Positions 22,265 to 33,697 of a stretch of DNA of 64,000 nucleotides are shown one piece after another. Under the pieces are notes generated by a model. That model was not told the DNA's origin. It was given only the letters and a program-made list of their open reading frames with translations, and did no database searches. The stretch's first letter is position 1, and each line of letters begins with the position of its first letter. This DNA comes from Actinomycetota bacterium (GTDB lineage: Bacteria; Actinomycetota; Actinomycetes; Nanopelagicales; Nanopelagicaceae), in the NCBI GenBank assembly GCA_009702925.1, contig WLHC01000002.1:1-64000 (forward strand), in the 5' to 3' direction. The translations under genes were made by a program, and so were the position numbers.

Positions 22265-23038
22265 CTAAAGCCTACCGAGCAATTGATTGATCGCAACTGA
22301 TGGCGAATCTGCACGTACAAGCGCCTCGCCTACAAGGATCGCCGTTGCTCCGCATTCATGGGCAAATATTACGTCTTCTCTTTTTGAAATCCCAGATTCT
22401 GCGACGCGAGCTATCCCAGATGGTATTTGCGGAATCAATTCTGCAAAGGCTTGTGTAATTACTTCTAGAGTTTTTAGGTTACGAGAATTAACGCCGATGA
22501 TCTCCGGAGAAATCTCTAACGCCCTTTCAAGTTCATCGTGAGTGTGCACCTCAATTAGGGCGCTCATTCCAAGTTCTTTGCTTAATTGAAAGTAGTCATC
22601 CAATTGATTTTGTCCAAGGGCTGCAACAATTAGCAGCACAACATCGGCGCCGTGTGCACGTGCTTCATAGAATTGATACTCGCTAATCATGAAATCTTTA
22701 CGCAGGATTGGAATCTGTACTGCTTTTCTTACGACATCTAAATCGGCTAAAGATCCTCCAAAGCGTCTTTGTTCAGTCAGCACACTGATAACCGATGCAC
22801 CTGCTTGTTCGTAGGTTGCAGCTAATCCTGCAGGATCGCTGATAGGTGCCAATGAGCCTTTACTTGGAGATGATCGTTTGATTTCAGCAATAACGGAAAT
22901 TTCTTGAGTTAGCAGTGAGGGCAAACAAGTGCGGACCTTAGGTGCCAACTCCACGCCTTCAAGGAGCTGTCCCATTGGGATTCGTCTTTGTTCCAAATCT
23001 TCGCGCACGCCAGCAATGATTGAATCTAGAGCACTCAT
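22265..23038 (-). CDS. trpC: Indole-3-glycerol phosphate synthase
   Basis: [43 protein letters not shown]. Confidence 0.96.
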   Translation of the reverse strand: MSALDSIIAGVREDLEQRRIPMGQLLEGVELAPKVRTCLPSLLTQEISVIAEIKRSSPSKGSLAPISDPAGLAATYEQAGASVISVLTEQRRFGGSLADLDVVRKAVQIPILRKDFMISEYQFYEARAHGADVVLLIVAALGQNQLDDYFQLSKELGMSALIEVHTHDELERALEISPEIIGVNSRNLKTLEVITQAFAELIPQIPSGIARVAESGISKREDVIFAHECGATAILVGEALVRADSPSVAINQLLGRL

Positions 23039-23205
23039 TTTTTCTCATCATCTGTTGGATCTATTCCGTGATCTTGAGCATTCCAAGTGTTTAGTTCACG
23101 GGGCTTTCTTTCGTATCTATTCGAAAGTTTGAATTTTGAACTCAGTAAAAGCACCAGCCCAATTACTACAACAATTGAAATAAATACTGGTATTAATTCA
23201 CGCAT
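23035..23205 (-). CDS. Small single-TM protein between trpE and trpC (56 aa, not in the ORF track)
   Basis: Read by hand: [56 protein letters not shown]. Start overlaps the trpE stop (TGATG) and stop overlaps the trpC start (ATGA), indicating translational coupling. Confidence 0.8.
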   Translation of the reverse strand: MRELIPVFISIVVVIGLVLLLSSKFKLSNRYERKPRELNTWNAQDHGIDPTDDEKK

Positions 23206-24689
23206 CAGTTTTTGACCAAACTATTTGCGGCATGGACAGCGCTTAGGACTGCAGCGGCCTTGTTATGACACTCTTGATTTTCACTCTCTGGATCAGAATC
23301 GGCAACAATTCCAGCACCTGCTTGTACATAGGCAGTTCCATTTAGAATCAATGCAGTTCGTATTGCAATAGCCGTATCTAAATTGCCTGCAAAATCGATA
23401 TATCCAACTATTCCGCCATAAATTCCGCGACGGATATTTTCTTGTTCTTCAATAATCTCCATCGCTCGTGGTTTAGGAGCCCCCGATAATGTGCCGGCTG
23501 GAAAAACTGCAAAAAGAGCATCGGTTGGCGATGCACCTTCCTTTAGCTTTCCCGTTACAGTAGAAACAATGTGCATAACATGTGAATAACGTTCGATGTG
23601 CATGAAATCGACGACTTCAACTGTGCCGGGCGCGCACACTCTTCCTAAATCATTTCGGCCTAGATCAACCAACATTAAATGTTCAGCGCGCTCCTTTGGA
23701 TCTGCCAAAAGCTCTTGCGCTAAAGCATCGTCTTCTTGAGGATTCTGCGAACGTCTACGTGTTCCAGCGATCGGATGAATCATTACATCCTTTTGGTTTA
23801 CTTTAACGAGCGCCTCTGGACTTGAACCGACAATTTCTATTCCGGCACTGAATCTAAAGAGATACATGTACGGTGAAGGATTATTCAACCTTAACATTCT
23901 ATATACATCCAATGCATCGGCATGAGATGGCATAGAAAAACGTTGCGAAAGAACTACTTGAAACGCCTCTCCTGAGAGAATTTCTTCCTTGATTTTTTTA
24001 ACACTAGTTTTGAAATTCTCCGAAGAAATATTTGCATCATATTTAGGCTTTGCAAATTCAGGTATTCGATTTACTTCAGGAGTAAGCGGTAAGGCCAAAT
24101 CTGACTCCATTTGATCAAGGCGGCTCTGACACGAAGCGTAAGCCTGGTCTACTCGATCATCACTTCCATCCCAATTAACTGCATTTGCGATAAGAGTGAT
24201 TGTTCCATCGCTGTGATCTAGAACAGCTAGATCACTTGTGAGCATAAAAGATAACTCTGGTAGTTCAATATCTTTTGTCGTTAGGTTAGGTAGTTTTTCT
24301 AGACGCCGAACTACGTCATAGCCCATGAAACCTACGAGTCCACTAGTCAATGGAGGCAAGCCAGGGATTTGAGGCGAACGCAAATGTGAAGCACAGATTT
24401 TTAATGCCATAAGCGGATCGATCCCACTTGGAGCTCCAGCTGGTGCAACGCCTTGCCAATAGGCAAGACCATTTTCTTCACTTAATGTTGCTTCGCTTCG
24501 AACGCCGATAAATGAATATCGCGACCAACTTCCGTCATGTTCGGCCGATTCAAGAAGAAATGTATTCTCTACATTCTTTGTAAGTTTTTGATAAACCCCA
24601 ACAGGTGTCTCCCCATCGGCAAGAAGTCTGCGTGAAACAGGGATTACATTAAACTCTTTCGCGTAGGAACGAAACTCTTCCAAATTCAT
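23205..24689 (-). CDS. trpE: Anthranilate synthase component I
   Basis: SSPEALVKV, HPIAGTRRRS, ERAEHLMLVDLGRNDLGRVC, GTLSGAPKPRAMEII. Start taken at the internal ATG MNLEEF. Confidence 0.95.
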   Translation of the reverse strand: MNLEEFRSYAKEFNVIPVSRRLLADGETPVGVYQKLTKNVENTFLLESAEHDGSWSRYSFIGVRSEATLSEENGLAYWQGVAPAGAPSGIDPLMALKICASHLRSPQIPGLPPLTSGLVGFMGYDVVRRLEKLPNLTTKDIELPELSFMLTSDLAVLDHSDGTITLIANAVNWDGSDDRVDQAYASCQSRLDQMESDLALPLTPEVNRIPEFAKPKYDANISSENFKTSVKKIKEEILSGEAFQVVLSQRFSMPSHADALDVYRMLRLNNPSPYMYLFRFSAGIEIVGSSPEALVKVNQKDVMIHPIAGTRRRSQNPQEDDALAQELLADPKERAEHLMLVDLGRNDLGRVCAPGTVEVVDFMHIERYSHVMHIVSTVTGKLKEGASPTDALFAVFPAGTLSGAPKPRAMEIIEEQENIRRGIYGGIVGYIDFAGNLDTAIAIRTALILNGTAYVQAGAGIVADSDPESENQECHNKAAAVLSAVHAANSLVKN

Positions 24690-25030
24690 TGAGATCCTAA
24701 ATTCAATGGAGTATGAAAGCAGGTTAATTCTCCAGTGTGACATGCAGGTCCAGTTTGATTTACACGAAACAAGATTGAATCGCCATCACAATCTAGTGAA
24801 ACCGCGACGACCGATTGAACGTGGCCTGAGGTTGCACCCTTTACCCATAATTCTTTTCGGCTTCGGCTCCAATATGTTGCTTTCCCGGTTTGAAGTGTTA
24901 ATGCAAGCGATTCTGAGTTTGAATATGCGAGCATCAGAATCTCTAGCGATGAATCGTCTTGAACGATCGTTGGAATCAGTGAAGTCGAATCTTTGAGCAA
25001 GGCAAGGATCGCTGGATCTAATGTGCTCAT
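24686..25030 (-). CDS. hisI: Phosphoribosyl-AMP cyclohydrolase
   Basis: MLAYSNSESLALTLQTGKATYWSRSRKELWVKGATSGHVQ, DCDGDSILFRVNQTGPACHTG. Confidence 0.96.
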   Translation of the reverse strand: MSTLDPAILALLKDSTSLIPTIVQDDSSLEILMLAYSNSESLALTLQTGKATYWSRSRKELWVKGATSGHVQSVVAVSLDCDGDSILFRVNQTGPACHTGELTCFHTPLNLGSQ

Positions 25031-25044
25031 AGGATAATTCTGCC

Positions 25045-25818
25045 CTATGTTGCTACAACGTTGCGCACAGAATAATTGTGCTTAGCTAAATAGGCCTTTA
25101 CATCGCCAATTCGATGAGTACCAAAATGAAAGACGCTTGCTGCAAGCAGTGCATCAGCCCCAGCATCTAGGGCAGCAGCAAAATCAGAAAGGGCGCCGGC
25201 TCCCCCGCTTGCAATTAGAGGAACCTTTGCCACTGATCGCACCGCGGCAATCATTCCAATGTCATATCCAGCTCTGGTTCCGTCTGCATCCATTGAATTT
25301 AATAAAATCTCACCAACTCCAAGTTCGCATGCTTTCTCAACCCAACGCAGAGCATCGATCCCAGAACTTTCCCTTCCACCATGGGTTGTGACTTCAAAAC
25401 CTGATTCCGTTCGCGCCCTTCTTGCATCTACTGAAAGCACAAGTACTTGAGAGCCAAAACGATCAGCAATCTCTGCAATCAAATCTGGCCGCGCAATTCC
25501 AGATGTATTAATTGAAACCTTATCTGCGCCAGCTCGAAGCAATTTATCTACGTCAGATACTGAGCGAATACCGCCACCAACAGTTAATGGTATGAATACC
25601 TGTTCAGCTGTTTTACGAACAATATCGAGTGTGGTTTCACGCCCAGATGATGATGCAGAAATATCTAGAAAAGTTAATTCATCGGCGCCCTCAACATCAT
25701 ATAGTGATGCCATTTCTACAGGATCACCTGCGTCAACAAGGTTGGTGAAATTAACTCCCTTTACTACTCGACCATCGGTTACATCTAGGCAGGGAATTAT
25801 TCGAACAGACAGAGTCAT
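25045..25818 (-). CDS. hisF: Imidazole glycerol phosphate synthase cyclase subunit
   Basis: [48 protein letters not shown]. Confidence 0.97.
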   Translation of the reverse strand: MTLSVRIIPCLDVTDGRVVKGVNFTNLVDAGDPVEMASLYDVEGADELTFLDISASSSGRETTLDIVRKTAEQVFIPLTVGGGIRSVSDVDKLLRAGADKVSINTSGIARPDLIAEIADRFGSQVLVLSVDARRARTESGFEVTTHGGRESSGIDALRWVEKACELGVGEILLNSMDADGTRAGYDIGMIAAVRSVAKVPLIASGGAGALSDFAAALDAGADALLAASVFHFGTHRIGDVKAYLAKHNYSVRNVVAT

Positions 25819-25825
25819 AAGTTTT

Positions 25826-26554
25826 TCACTTCCCCCTACTCGCCTTTAATGCTTGCTCCAAAGTAAATGCGCCTGCATATAAGGCTTTGCCAACAATTGC
25901 TCCCTCGATGCCAATACTTTGAAGATTGGCCAGGGTTGAAATGTCTTCAAGCGTTGCAATACCGCCGCTAGCTATTACAGGCTTTTTTGTCACAGAACAA
26001 ACAGATTTCAATAGCTCTATGTTGGGTCCCATGAGTGTTCCATCTTTTGCAACATCAGTTACGACATAACGAGCACATCCATCGCTGTCTAAACGTGCAA
26101 TTGTTTCGTAAAGATCTCCTCCTTCTTTTGTCCAACCACGTGCTGCAAGCGTTTGGCCGCGGATATCTAGACCGACTGCAATGCGATCTCCATGCTGGGC
26201 AATAACCCGGGCGGTCCATTCAGGATTTTCAAGTGCGGCCGTACCTAGATTTACTCGTCGACATCCTGTTGCAAGGGCTCGAGTAAGAGATTCATCATCT
26301 CGAATTCCACCCGACAGTTCGACATCAATATCTAACTTGCCGACAACTTCTGCTAACAAAAGAGAGTTTTCACCGCGACCAAATGCTGCATCTAAATCAA
26401 CTAGATGCAACCACGTTGCCCCGGCAGACTGAAAATCTAATGCAACATCTAATGGAGCACCGTAGATGCTTTCCTTAGATATCTCACCCTGAACTAGGCG
26501 AACGGCTCGGCCGTCCTTTACATCAACTGCCGGGAGTAGATCAAAATCTCTCAT
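25826..26554 (-). CDS. hisA: Phosphoribosyl isomerase A (HisA/PriA, possibly bifunctional HisA/TrpF)
   Basis: [46 protein letters not shown]; closely resembles actinobacterial PriA. Confidence 0.93.
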   Translation of the reverse strand: MRDFDLLPAVDVKDGRAVRLVQGEISKESIYGAPLDVALDFQSAGATWLHLVDLDAAFGRGENSLLLAEVVGKLDIDVELSGGIRDDESLTRALATGCRRVNLGTAALENPEWTARVIAQHGDRIAVGLDIRGQTLAARGWTKEGGDLYETIARLDSDGCARYVVTDVAKDGTLMGPNIELLKSVCSVTKKPVIASGGIATLEDISTLANLQSIGIEGAIVGKALYAGAFTLEQALKASRGK

Positions 26555-27153
26555 AATGAATCGACCCAATTTCTAATTAGTTTCAGCCCTGCGGTTCCAG
26601 ATTTTTCAGGATGAAATTGTGTGGAACATACATAACCATCTTCAACTACAGCAAGAAATCTCTCACCGTAAAAACTCCAGCTTTGCTTTTCCCCCACAGA
26701 GAATTTAGCTGCAAAGGAATGTACAAAATAAAAAGACTCTTCTTCAATGCCCTTAAGAAGTACCGAGTTGGGATCGGCTTCAACAGTATTCCAACCCATA
26801 TGCGGAAGTATCGGAGCGTTGAGACGATCAACGACACCATTCCAAATACCAATGCCCTTGAAGGGCTGCCCCTGACTATTTTCAGTTCCTTGAGAAAACA
26901 TAATCTGCATTCCGATACAAATACCTAAAACCGGACGCTCTTTTTGCAATCGCTCTTGCACAATAGATACGCCATTGATGGCATTGATTCCATTCATACA
27001 TGAGGAAAAAGCTCCTACCCCAGGAACGACCAAACCATCTGCTTCTATGGCAATTGCAGGATCAGATGTGAGAACAACCTCTTGACCCGTTGTTGCAAAT
27101 GCACGTTCTGCAGATCGTAAATTGCCAGATCCATAGTCAAGAATTGCGATCAA
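26551..27153 (-). CDS. hisH: Imidazole glycerol phosphate synthase glutamine amidotransferase subunit
   Basis: [37 protein letters not shown]. Confidence 0.96.
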   Translation of the reverse strand: MIAILDYGSGNLRSAERAFATTGQEVVLTSDPAIAIEADGLVVPGVGAFSSCMNGINAINGVSIVQERLQKERPVLGICIGMQIMFSQGTENSQGQPFKGIGIWNGVVDRLNAPILPHMGWNTVEADPNSVLLKGIEEESFYFVHSFAAKFSVGEKQSWSFYGERFLAVVEDGYVCSTQFHPEKSGTAGLKLIRNWVDSL

Positions 27154-27734
27154 AGAGAGCCCTTAGTTGAAGGAATTCCTGCCACTCTGCCATCTAGTGA
27201 AACTGCATCTCGTAGCGCACGTGCTACGGCCTTGAACTGTGCTTCAAACACATGGTGAGCATTTCGACCCTCAAGAACTCGAATATGTAATGCAATTCGT
27301 GCTTCAGCAACAATTGATTCCCAAATGTGCTTACCAAGAGTTGTATCGAACGTACCAATAAGTTCAACAATTTCTGGCTGGCGGTGAACAAGGTATGAAC
27401 GACCAGATAGATCTACTGCCGCCTGAACCAAAACTTCATCAAGTGGCACCATTGAATCTCCAAAGCGGCGAATTCCGATTTTTTCTCCCAGCGCCTCACG
27501 CAATGCCTGTCCAAATGCAAGAGATGTATCTTCGACACTGTGGTGTGAATCGACTTCAACATCTCCCTTGGTTTTTATCATTAAATCAAAACCAGAGTGC
27601 TTGCCCAACTGAGACATCATGTGATCAAAGAAGGGAACGCCCGTGGCAACATCAATAACACCTTGACCATCTAAATTAAGTTCAACGATTACGTGTGACT
27701 CTTTGGTTTTTCTTTCAACGCGCGCTGTTCTCAT
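27150..27734 (-). CDS. hisB: Imidazoleglycerol-phosphate dehydratase
   Basis: VPFFDHMMSQLGKHSGFDL, HHSVEDTSLAFGQALREALG, NAHHVFEAQFKA. Confidence 0.97.
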   Translation of the reverse strand: MRTARVERKTKESHVIVELNLDGQGVIDVATGVPFFDHMMSQLGKHSGFDLMIKTKGDVEVDSHHSVEDTSLAFGQALREALGEKIGIRRFGDSMVPLDEVLVQAAVDLSGRSYLVHRQPEIVELIGTFDTTLGKHIWESIVAEARIALHIRVLEGRNAHHVFEAQFKAVARALRDAVSLDGRVAGIPSTKGSL

Positions 27735-27745
27735 CGTTATCTCCT

Positions 27746-28831
27746 TCAGATTAGTTCTTTTAGGGCGGATATAAATAACTTATTTTCAGCTTCAGTTCCA
27801 ATAGTTACTCTTAGATGTCCTGATAATCCCACATCTCTAATCAGAACTCCCTTTTTGAGCAGATCTGACCATAACTCCCGGGCATTTTGCTTGAAACCTG
27901 TGAACAAAATGAAGTTGGCATCGGTTTTCACAGTCGTTAATCCCAAGGATGAAAGAGAAGTAATCAGCGATTCTCTGGACTGAATCAAAGTTTCGACTCC
28001 AGCCAACAACTCATCTTTAAAATCTAGCGCTACCTGTGCTACCGCCTGCGTGATTGAACTTAAATGATAAGGAAGACGGACAATCATCATTGCATCTTTA
28101 ACCATTGGATCAGCTACCAAGTATCCAACTCGAGCGCCCGCAAATGCGAAAGCTTTACTCATCGTTCTAACAACAACTACGTGAGGGTTTTTTGCAATCA
28201 AAGTGACAGCTGAAAGCTCCTTTGAGAACTCAGCGTATGCCTCATCGACAACTAGTAGGCCTCCTAGAGTTTTAACGGTATCGGCGATCTTGGCAATCTC
28301 TGCTAGTGCAACGGCGCCACCGGTGGGATTATTCGGCGTAGTAACAAAAGTCATTGCAGGCTTATGCAAAAGAATCTGATTGATGGCCTCTTTTGTATTG
28401 AGTGTAAAATCGGAATCACGGAAACCATCAATCCACACCGTATTACTTACTTTGCCGATCAGAGCGTGCATTGAATACGAGGGTGTAAAACCTAATGCTG
28501 AGCCCTCACCAAATGCGAGAAAGAGTGATTGAATTACTTCATTGCTACCGTTAGCTACCCAAATATTATTGAAAGTAAAATCTGTTCCACTGAGATTATT
28601 TATATACGATGCTAGTTTGGAACGTAATAGCTCGGCATCTCGATCAGGATAACGATTGAGCTGAGATGCTACATCTGAGACTGCTTTGGTTATTGCAGCT
28701 TGTAATTGCGCAGATGGTGGAAATGGATTCTCATTTGTATTTAGAAACGCTTGAGCTGGAACTTGAGGAGCACCGTATGGTGAGAGTGATCGCAGGTTTT
28801 CCCGAAGGGGTAACCAATTTGGCCAACTCAT
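27746..28831 (-). CDS. hisC: Histidinol-phosphate aminotransferase
   Basis: [46 protein letters not shown]. Confidence 0.96.
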   Translation of the reverse strand: MSWPNWLPLRENLRSLSPYGAPQVPAQAFLNTNENPFPPSAQLQAAITKAVSDVASQLNRYPDRDAELLRSKLASYINNLSGTDFTFNNIWVANGSNEVIQSLFLAFGEGSALGFTPSYSMHALIGKVSNTVWIDGFRDSDFTLNTKEAINQILLHKPAMTFVTTPNNPTGGAVALAEIAKIADTVKTLGGLLVVDEAYAEFSKELSAVTLIAKNPHVVVVRTMSKAFAFAGARVGYLVADPMVKDAMMIVRLPYHLSSITQAVAQVALDFKDELLAGVETLIQSRESLITSLSSLGLTTVKTDANFILFTGFKQNARELWSDLLKKGVLIRDVGLSGHLRVTIGTEAENKLFISALKELI

Positions 28832-30138
28832 GACAATTTCTCAAATCTAGCAAGCATTGCTTCTCCGTGTGCTGGCAAATCCTCAGCTGTAGCAAGAGTT
28901 ACTACTGTTTTAGCAATTTGATTAAAGGCTTCTTTGGAGTACTCAATAAAGTGCAATCCACGTAAAAATGTTTGCACCGATAATCCGCTTGAATGACACG
29001 CACATCCACCTGTCGGTAGAACATGGTTGGAGCCCGCCGAATAATCTCCCAGTGAAACCGGAGTGAAGCGACCAATGAAAACTGCACCCGCATTCCTAAT
29101 CTTTAAGGAAACTGAGGCTGCGTCATTACATTGAATCTCTAAGTGTTCAGCGGCATATGCATTTACTACATCAATGCCTTGTTCAATATTACTTACCAAA
29201 ACGATGGCAGATTGCACTCCCGCTAAGGCCTGTCGAATACGATCAGAGTGTTTAGTTGCCGCCACACGTATCTCTAACTCCTTTACAGTTTTCTCGGCAA
29301 GCTCTAGCGAATCAGTAACTAAAATCGCTGCAGCAATTACATCGTGTTCAGCTTGACTGATTAAATCAGCTGCAACATCACCAGGCAGCGCAGTCGAATC
29401 TGCCAGTATTGCAATCTCTGTTGGACCTGCCTCTGAATCAATTCCAATGATTCCCCTAAGAGCTCTTTTTGCAGCAGCAACATAAATGTTTCCAGGACCC
29501 GTAACGAGATCTACTTTTTCGCACACGCCTTCCATGCCATAGGCAAAGAGTGCAATTGCCTGTGCACCACCAACTGCGTAAACCTCTGTAACTCCCAAAA
29601 GCGCGCAGGTTGCAAGAATTGTTGGGTGAGGTAAACCACCAAACTCTTTTTGAGGCGGTGAAGCAACTGCAATCGATGAAACTTTTGCAATCTGAGCTGG
29701 GATGACATTCATCATCACACTGCTGGGATAAACCGCACGCCCCCCAGGAACATAAAGTCCTACTCGATCAACAGGAATCCATTTCTCAGTGACCGTTCCC
29801 CCATCAACAACCGTTGTTGTACTTTCGCTTCGTACTTGATCATTGTGCACTTTCTTGATGCGCACAATTGAGAGTTCAAGAGCAAGACGAACTTCTGGAT
29901 CAAGATTTTGCAAAGCCATATCTAAATCTGTTTGTGAGACTTTTATAGCCGATGGCTTTACTCCATCAAACTCTTGTGCAAGCGCAATTAGATCTAACTC
30001 TGTTCCATTTTTTACCCTATCCAAAATGGGTTGAATTAAAACTAGGGCTTGATCAATGTTGAAATTTGCCCGTGGAAGTTGGGCGGAGTAGCCCGCCTTT
30101 GATAGCGCCTTTCCGCGTAGGTCAACGGTGCGAATCAT
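28828..30138 (-). CDS. hisD: Histidinol dehydrogenase
   Basis: [47 protein letters not shown]. Confidence 0.97.
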   Translation of the reverse strand: MIRTVDLRGKALSKAGYSAQLPRANFNIDQALVLIQPILDRVKNGTELDLIALAQEFDGVKPSAIKVSQTDLDMALQNLDPEVRLALELSIVRIKKVHNDQVRSESTTTVVDGGTVTEKWIPVDRVGLYVPGGRAVYPSSVMMNVIPAQIAKVSSIAVASPPQKEFGGLPHPTILATCALLGVTEVYAVGGAQAIALFAYGMEGVCEKVDLVTGPGNIYVAAAKRALRGIIGIDSEAGPTEIAILADSTALPGDVAADLISQAEHDVIAAAILVTDSLELAEKTVKELEIRVAATKHSDRIRQALAGVQSAIVLVSNIEQGIDVVNAYAAEHLEIQCNDAASVSLKIRNAGAVFIGRFTPVSLGDYSAGSNHVLPTGGCACHSSGLSVQTFLRGLHFIEYSKEAFNQIAKTVVTLATAEDLPAHGEAMLARFEKLS

Positions 30139-30181
30139 GTGTTAATCGTATCGGCTCGATGATAAATCTCGCCGAAGGCTT

Positions 30182-33100
30182 CTAAACCAAGCAGTTGGGT
30201 CCCAAGATAGATTTCAAATCAGCGCTCAAACTGGGCGAGGCAGTAATCAGTGCATCGACTTTCATGACTGTACTACTTCCATTCTCACGTAACTGCAGAT
30301 GCACTTCTCGCTTTCCAGGATGAGACCTGAGGATCTCTTTAATTCTCTCAACTACTGGCGGTGTGCACTGTGCAATAGGAAGGCTAATTACAAGTGGACC
30401 AACAGGACCTGACTTAACATCTGGTATCGACATTTCAAGTGCAGTAAACCTCAATGCATCTTCTCGCCTATCGACTCGGCCTCTGATCGTCACAATTCGA
30501 TCCTCTATCAATGTAATTGAGTATTGATTGTAAGTATTTGCAAAGAACAAAACTTCAAGTGAGCCCTCTAAATCCTCCACAGTAACTACTGCCCAAGAAG
30601 CTCCCTGGCGTGAAACTTTTCTCACCACGCTTGTGATTAAACCGCCAATTGTTACAATCGATTCATGTTGAGCGCCATCATCTACTAATTCACTGATTGT
30701 TAAATCAGTATTTGCACGCAAAACATGTTCAACACCAAGCAGAGGGTGATCTGAGACGTAGAGCCCAAGCATCTCTCTTTCGTAAGAAAGCAAAATCGAC
30801 TTTTCCCACTCGCCTTCGGGAATTTCAATATCTAATCCTGAAACAGCCGTCACTTCTTCACCGCCAAAAAGATCAAACTGTCCAATAGCTTCAGCACGTT
30901 TGGATTCGATAACTGAATCAATTGCTTCAAGGTGGACTGCAATAAGGCCTTTTCTAGTCGAACCTAAGGAGCCAAAAGCGCCAGCCTTGATCAAGGACTC
31001 GATTGTTTTCTTGTTGCAGACCTGAGCATCAACTTTTGCTAAGAAGTCACCAAAGGAAGTAAATCTTCCTTTGGTTTCACGAGCCGACTTAATCGAAGCC
31101 ACAACACCTTCACCAACATTTCGAATAGCGGCCAATCCAAATCGAATATCTACTCCTCTAGGAGTGTATTCAGCATCAGATTCATTTACATCTGGAGACA
31201 AAACTTTGATTCCCATTCGACGACATTCTGAAAGATAGAGCGCAGATTTATCTTTGTCATCCTTAACGGAAGTCAAAAGAGCGGCCATGTATTCCGTTGG
31301 GTAGTTAGCCTTTAAGTAAGCAGTCCAATAAGAAACTACTCCGTAACCGGCCGAGTGAGCACGGTTAAAGGCGTAATCAGAGAATGGAATGAGTGTGTCC
31401 CAAAGTCGCTTGATGGCAGCGGTTGAATAACCATTGGTCTTCATGCCAGCTTCGAAAGGAACGTACTCTTTATCAAGAATATCTTTATTCTTTTTTCCCA
31501 TCGCCTTACGCAAAAGATCTGCGCGGCCAAGTGAGAATCCGGCAACTTTTTGGGCGATAGCCATTACCTGTTCCTGATACACGATCAATCCATATGTATC
31601 GCCAAGAATCTCTTGCAATGAATCGGAAAGTTCATTATGGATTGGTTCTACTGGTTTTCGATTATTCTTGCGATCTGCGTAAAGGTTGTGAGAGTTTTCA
31701 CCCATTGGCCCTGGTCGATACAGTGCAATCACCGCAGAGATATCTTGGAAAGAATCTGGCGATAAACTTTTTAGTAGTTGTCGCATAGGTCCGCCGTCGA
31801 GTTGAAATACACCTAGAGTTTCACCGCGGCTGAGCAGTTGATAGGTTTTAGGATCATCTAATGTTAAATCTTCTAAAACAACTTCAATTCCCTTATTTGC
31901 CTTTATATTAAGAAGGCAATCATCTAAAACAGAGAGATTTCGAAGGCCCAAGAAATCCATCTTGAGTAAACCCGTTGCTTCACATGCGCCCATATCAAAC
32001 TGAGTGATTATTGCTCCATCTGCTTCTCGTCGATGAATCGGAATCACATCAAGTAATGGTTCGCGCGAGAGAATTACTCCAGCTGCGTGGACTCCCCATT
32101 GACGCTTTAATCCTTCAAGGCCGCGGGCAGTATCAACGACTCGCTTTGAATCACTGTCTGATTCATAGAGTGAGCGAAATTCACCGGCCTCGGCATATCG
32201 ATCATCTTTTGGGTCAAACACTCCAGATAGAGAGATGTCCTTGCCCATAACTGATGGCGGCAATGCCTTTGTTAGCTTCTCTCCTACTACATAGGGATAG
32301 CCAAGCACCCGAGTTGAGTCTTTAATCGCCTGTTTAGATTTAATTGTTCCGTAAGTAATGATTTGAGCAACTCGATCTTCTCCATACTTATTGGTTGCAT
32401 AACGAATCATTTCACTTCTTCGACGTTCATCAAAGTCAAGATCAATATCTGGCATCGAAATACGTTCTGGATTTAAGAAGCGCTCAAAAAGTAAACCGTG
32501 TTCAATCGGATCCAATCCAGTGATCCCAAGTGAATAAGCCACCAATGATCCAGCTGCCGAACCTCTACCAGGTCCTACGCGAATTCCAACTTTCTTTGCA
32601 TGAGCAACTAAATCTGCAACAACTAAGAAGTAACCTGGAAATCCCATCTTCTCCATTACGCCGAGTTCATAAACAAGTCGAGCCTCATGTGCTGGAGTTA
32701 TTCGTGAACCCATGCGCTCTTTTAAACCTAACTGTGCCTGCTTTTTGAGCCACGTATCTTCGGTTTCACCAGATGGAACTTCAAACTGTGGCAGAAGGTT
32801 TTCACCCTCTCTTAATGTCACATTGCATCTTTCGGCGATGAGTAATGTGTTATCGCAACTTTCTGGAAGATCTTTGAATAACTCTCTCATCTGTGCAGGA
32901 GTTTTTACATAAAAAGAATCATTGTCGAATTTAAATCGCTTTGGGTCGGCTAGCGTTGATCCCGATTGAACGCACAATAAAGCTTCGTGGGCAGGTGCAT
33001 CAGTCTGTAATGTGTAATGAAGATCGTTAGTAGCAAGGAAAGGAATTCCTAGCTCCTTACCAAGCTTGAGTAGGTCATCTTTTACCCGTGCTTCAATCTC

Positions 33101-33679
33101 AATTCCATGATCCATAACCTCTAAAAAGTAGTTTTCTCTTCCAAAAATATCGCGATAATCACTTGCAGCTTTTATCGCTTCTTTATAGGCACCCATTCGA
33201 AGTCTGGTTTGAATTTCACCACCAGGACATCCCGTTGTTGCAATTAATCCTTTTGAATGTTTTGCCAATAGCTCTCGATCCATACGTGGCTTGTAGTAAT
33301 AACCTTCTAGAGATGCAAGTGATGAGAGCCGAAATAAGTTTGAAAGTCCTTCGTTATTTTCTGCCAAAATAGTCATATGCGTGTAAGCGCCACCACCGGA
33401 AACATCATCTTCGCCTCCGGAAGCCCATTGCACGCGTTTCTTATCAAGGCGTGACTCTGGTGCGACATAGGCTTCAATTCCTATGATTGGTTTTACGTCA
33501 GCTTTCTTTGCTGCTTTGTAGAATTCAAAGGCCCCAAACACATTGCCATGATCAGTCATCGCGATAGCTGGCATCGCCTGTGACTTCACTTCTGCCATAA
33601 GTTCATTTATACGAGCAGCACCATCGAGCATTGAATACTCGGTGTGTACGTGCAGATGTACGAAATTATCTTTAGACAT
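30182..33679 (-). CDS. dnaE1: DNA polymerase III subunit alpha (replicative DnaE1)
   Basis: PHP HLHVHTEYSMLDG, PDIDLDFDERRR, GPGRGSAAGSLVAY. Confidence 0.97.
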   Translation of the reverse strand: MSKDNFVHLHVHTEYSMLDGAARINELMAEVKSQAMPAIAMTDHGNVFGAFEFYKAAKKADVKPIIGIEAYVAPESRLDKKRVQWASGGEDDVSGGGAYTHMTILAENNEGLSNLFRLSSLASLEGYYYKPRMDRELLAKHSKGLIATTGCPGGEIQTRLRMGAYKEAIKAASDYRDIFGRENYFLEVMDHGIEIEARVKDDLLKLGKELGIPFLATNDLHYTLQTDAPAHEALLCVQSGSTLADPKRFKFDNDSFYVKTPAQMRELFKDLPESCDNTLLIAERCNVTLREGENLLPQFEVPSGETEDTWLKKQAQLGLKERMGSRITPAHEARLVYELGVMEKMGFPGYFLVVADLVAHAKKVGIRVGPGRGSAAGSLVAYSLGITGLDPIEHGLLFERFLNPERISMPDIDLDFDERRRSEMIRYATNKYGEDRVAQIITYGTIKSKQAIKDSTRVLGYPYVVGEKLTKALPPSVMGKDISLSGVFDPKDDRYAEAGEFRSLYESDSDSKRVVDTARGLEGLKRQWGVHAAGVILSREPLLDVIPIHRREADGAIITQFDMGACEATGLLKMDFLGLRNLSVLDDCLLNIKANKGIEVVLEDLTLDDPKTYQLLSRGETLGVFQLDGGPMRQLLKSLSPDSFQDISAVIALYRPGPMGENSHNLYADRKNNRKPVEPIHNELSDSLQEILGDTYGLIVYQEQVMAIAQKVAGFSLGRADLLRKAMGKKNKDILDKEYVPFEAGMKTNGYSTAAIKRLWDTLIPFSDYAFNRAHSAGYGVVSYWTAYLKANYPTEYMAALLTSVKDDKDKSALYLSECRRMGIKVLSPDVNESDAEYTPRGVDIRFGLAAIRNVGEGVVASIKSARETKGRFTSFGDFLAKVDAQVCNKKTIESLIKAGAFGSLGSTRKGLIAVHLEAIDSVIESKRAEAIGQFDLFGGEEVTAVSGLDIEIPEGEWEKSILLSYEREMLGLYVSDHPLLGVEHVLRANTDLTISELVDDGAQHESIVTIGGLITSVVRKVSRQGASWAVVTVEDLEGSLEVLFFANTYNQYSITLIEDRIVTIRGRVDRREDALRFTALEMSIPDVKSGPVGPLVISLPIAQCTPPVVERIKEILRSHPGKREVHLQLRENGSSTVMKVDALITASPSLSADLKSILGPNCLV

Positions 33680-33697
33680 GATTGGCGAGATTAGTGG

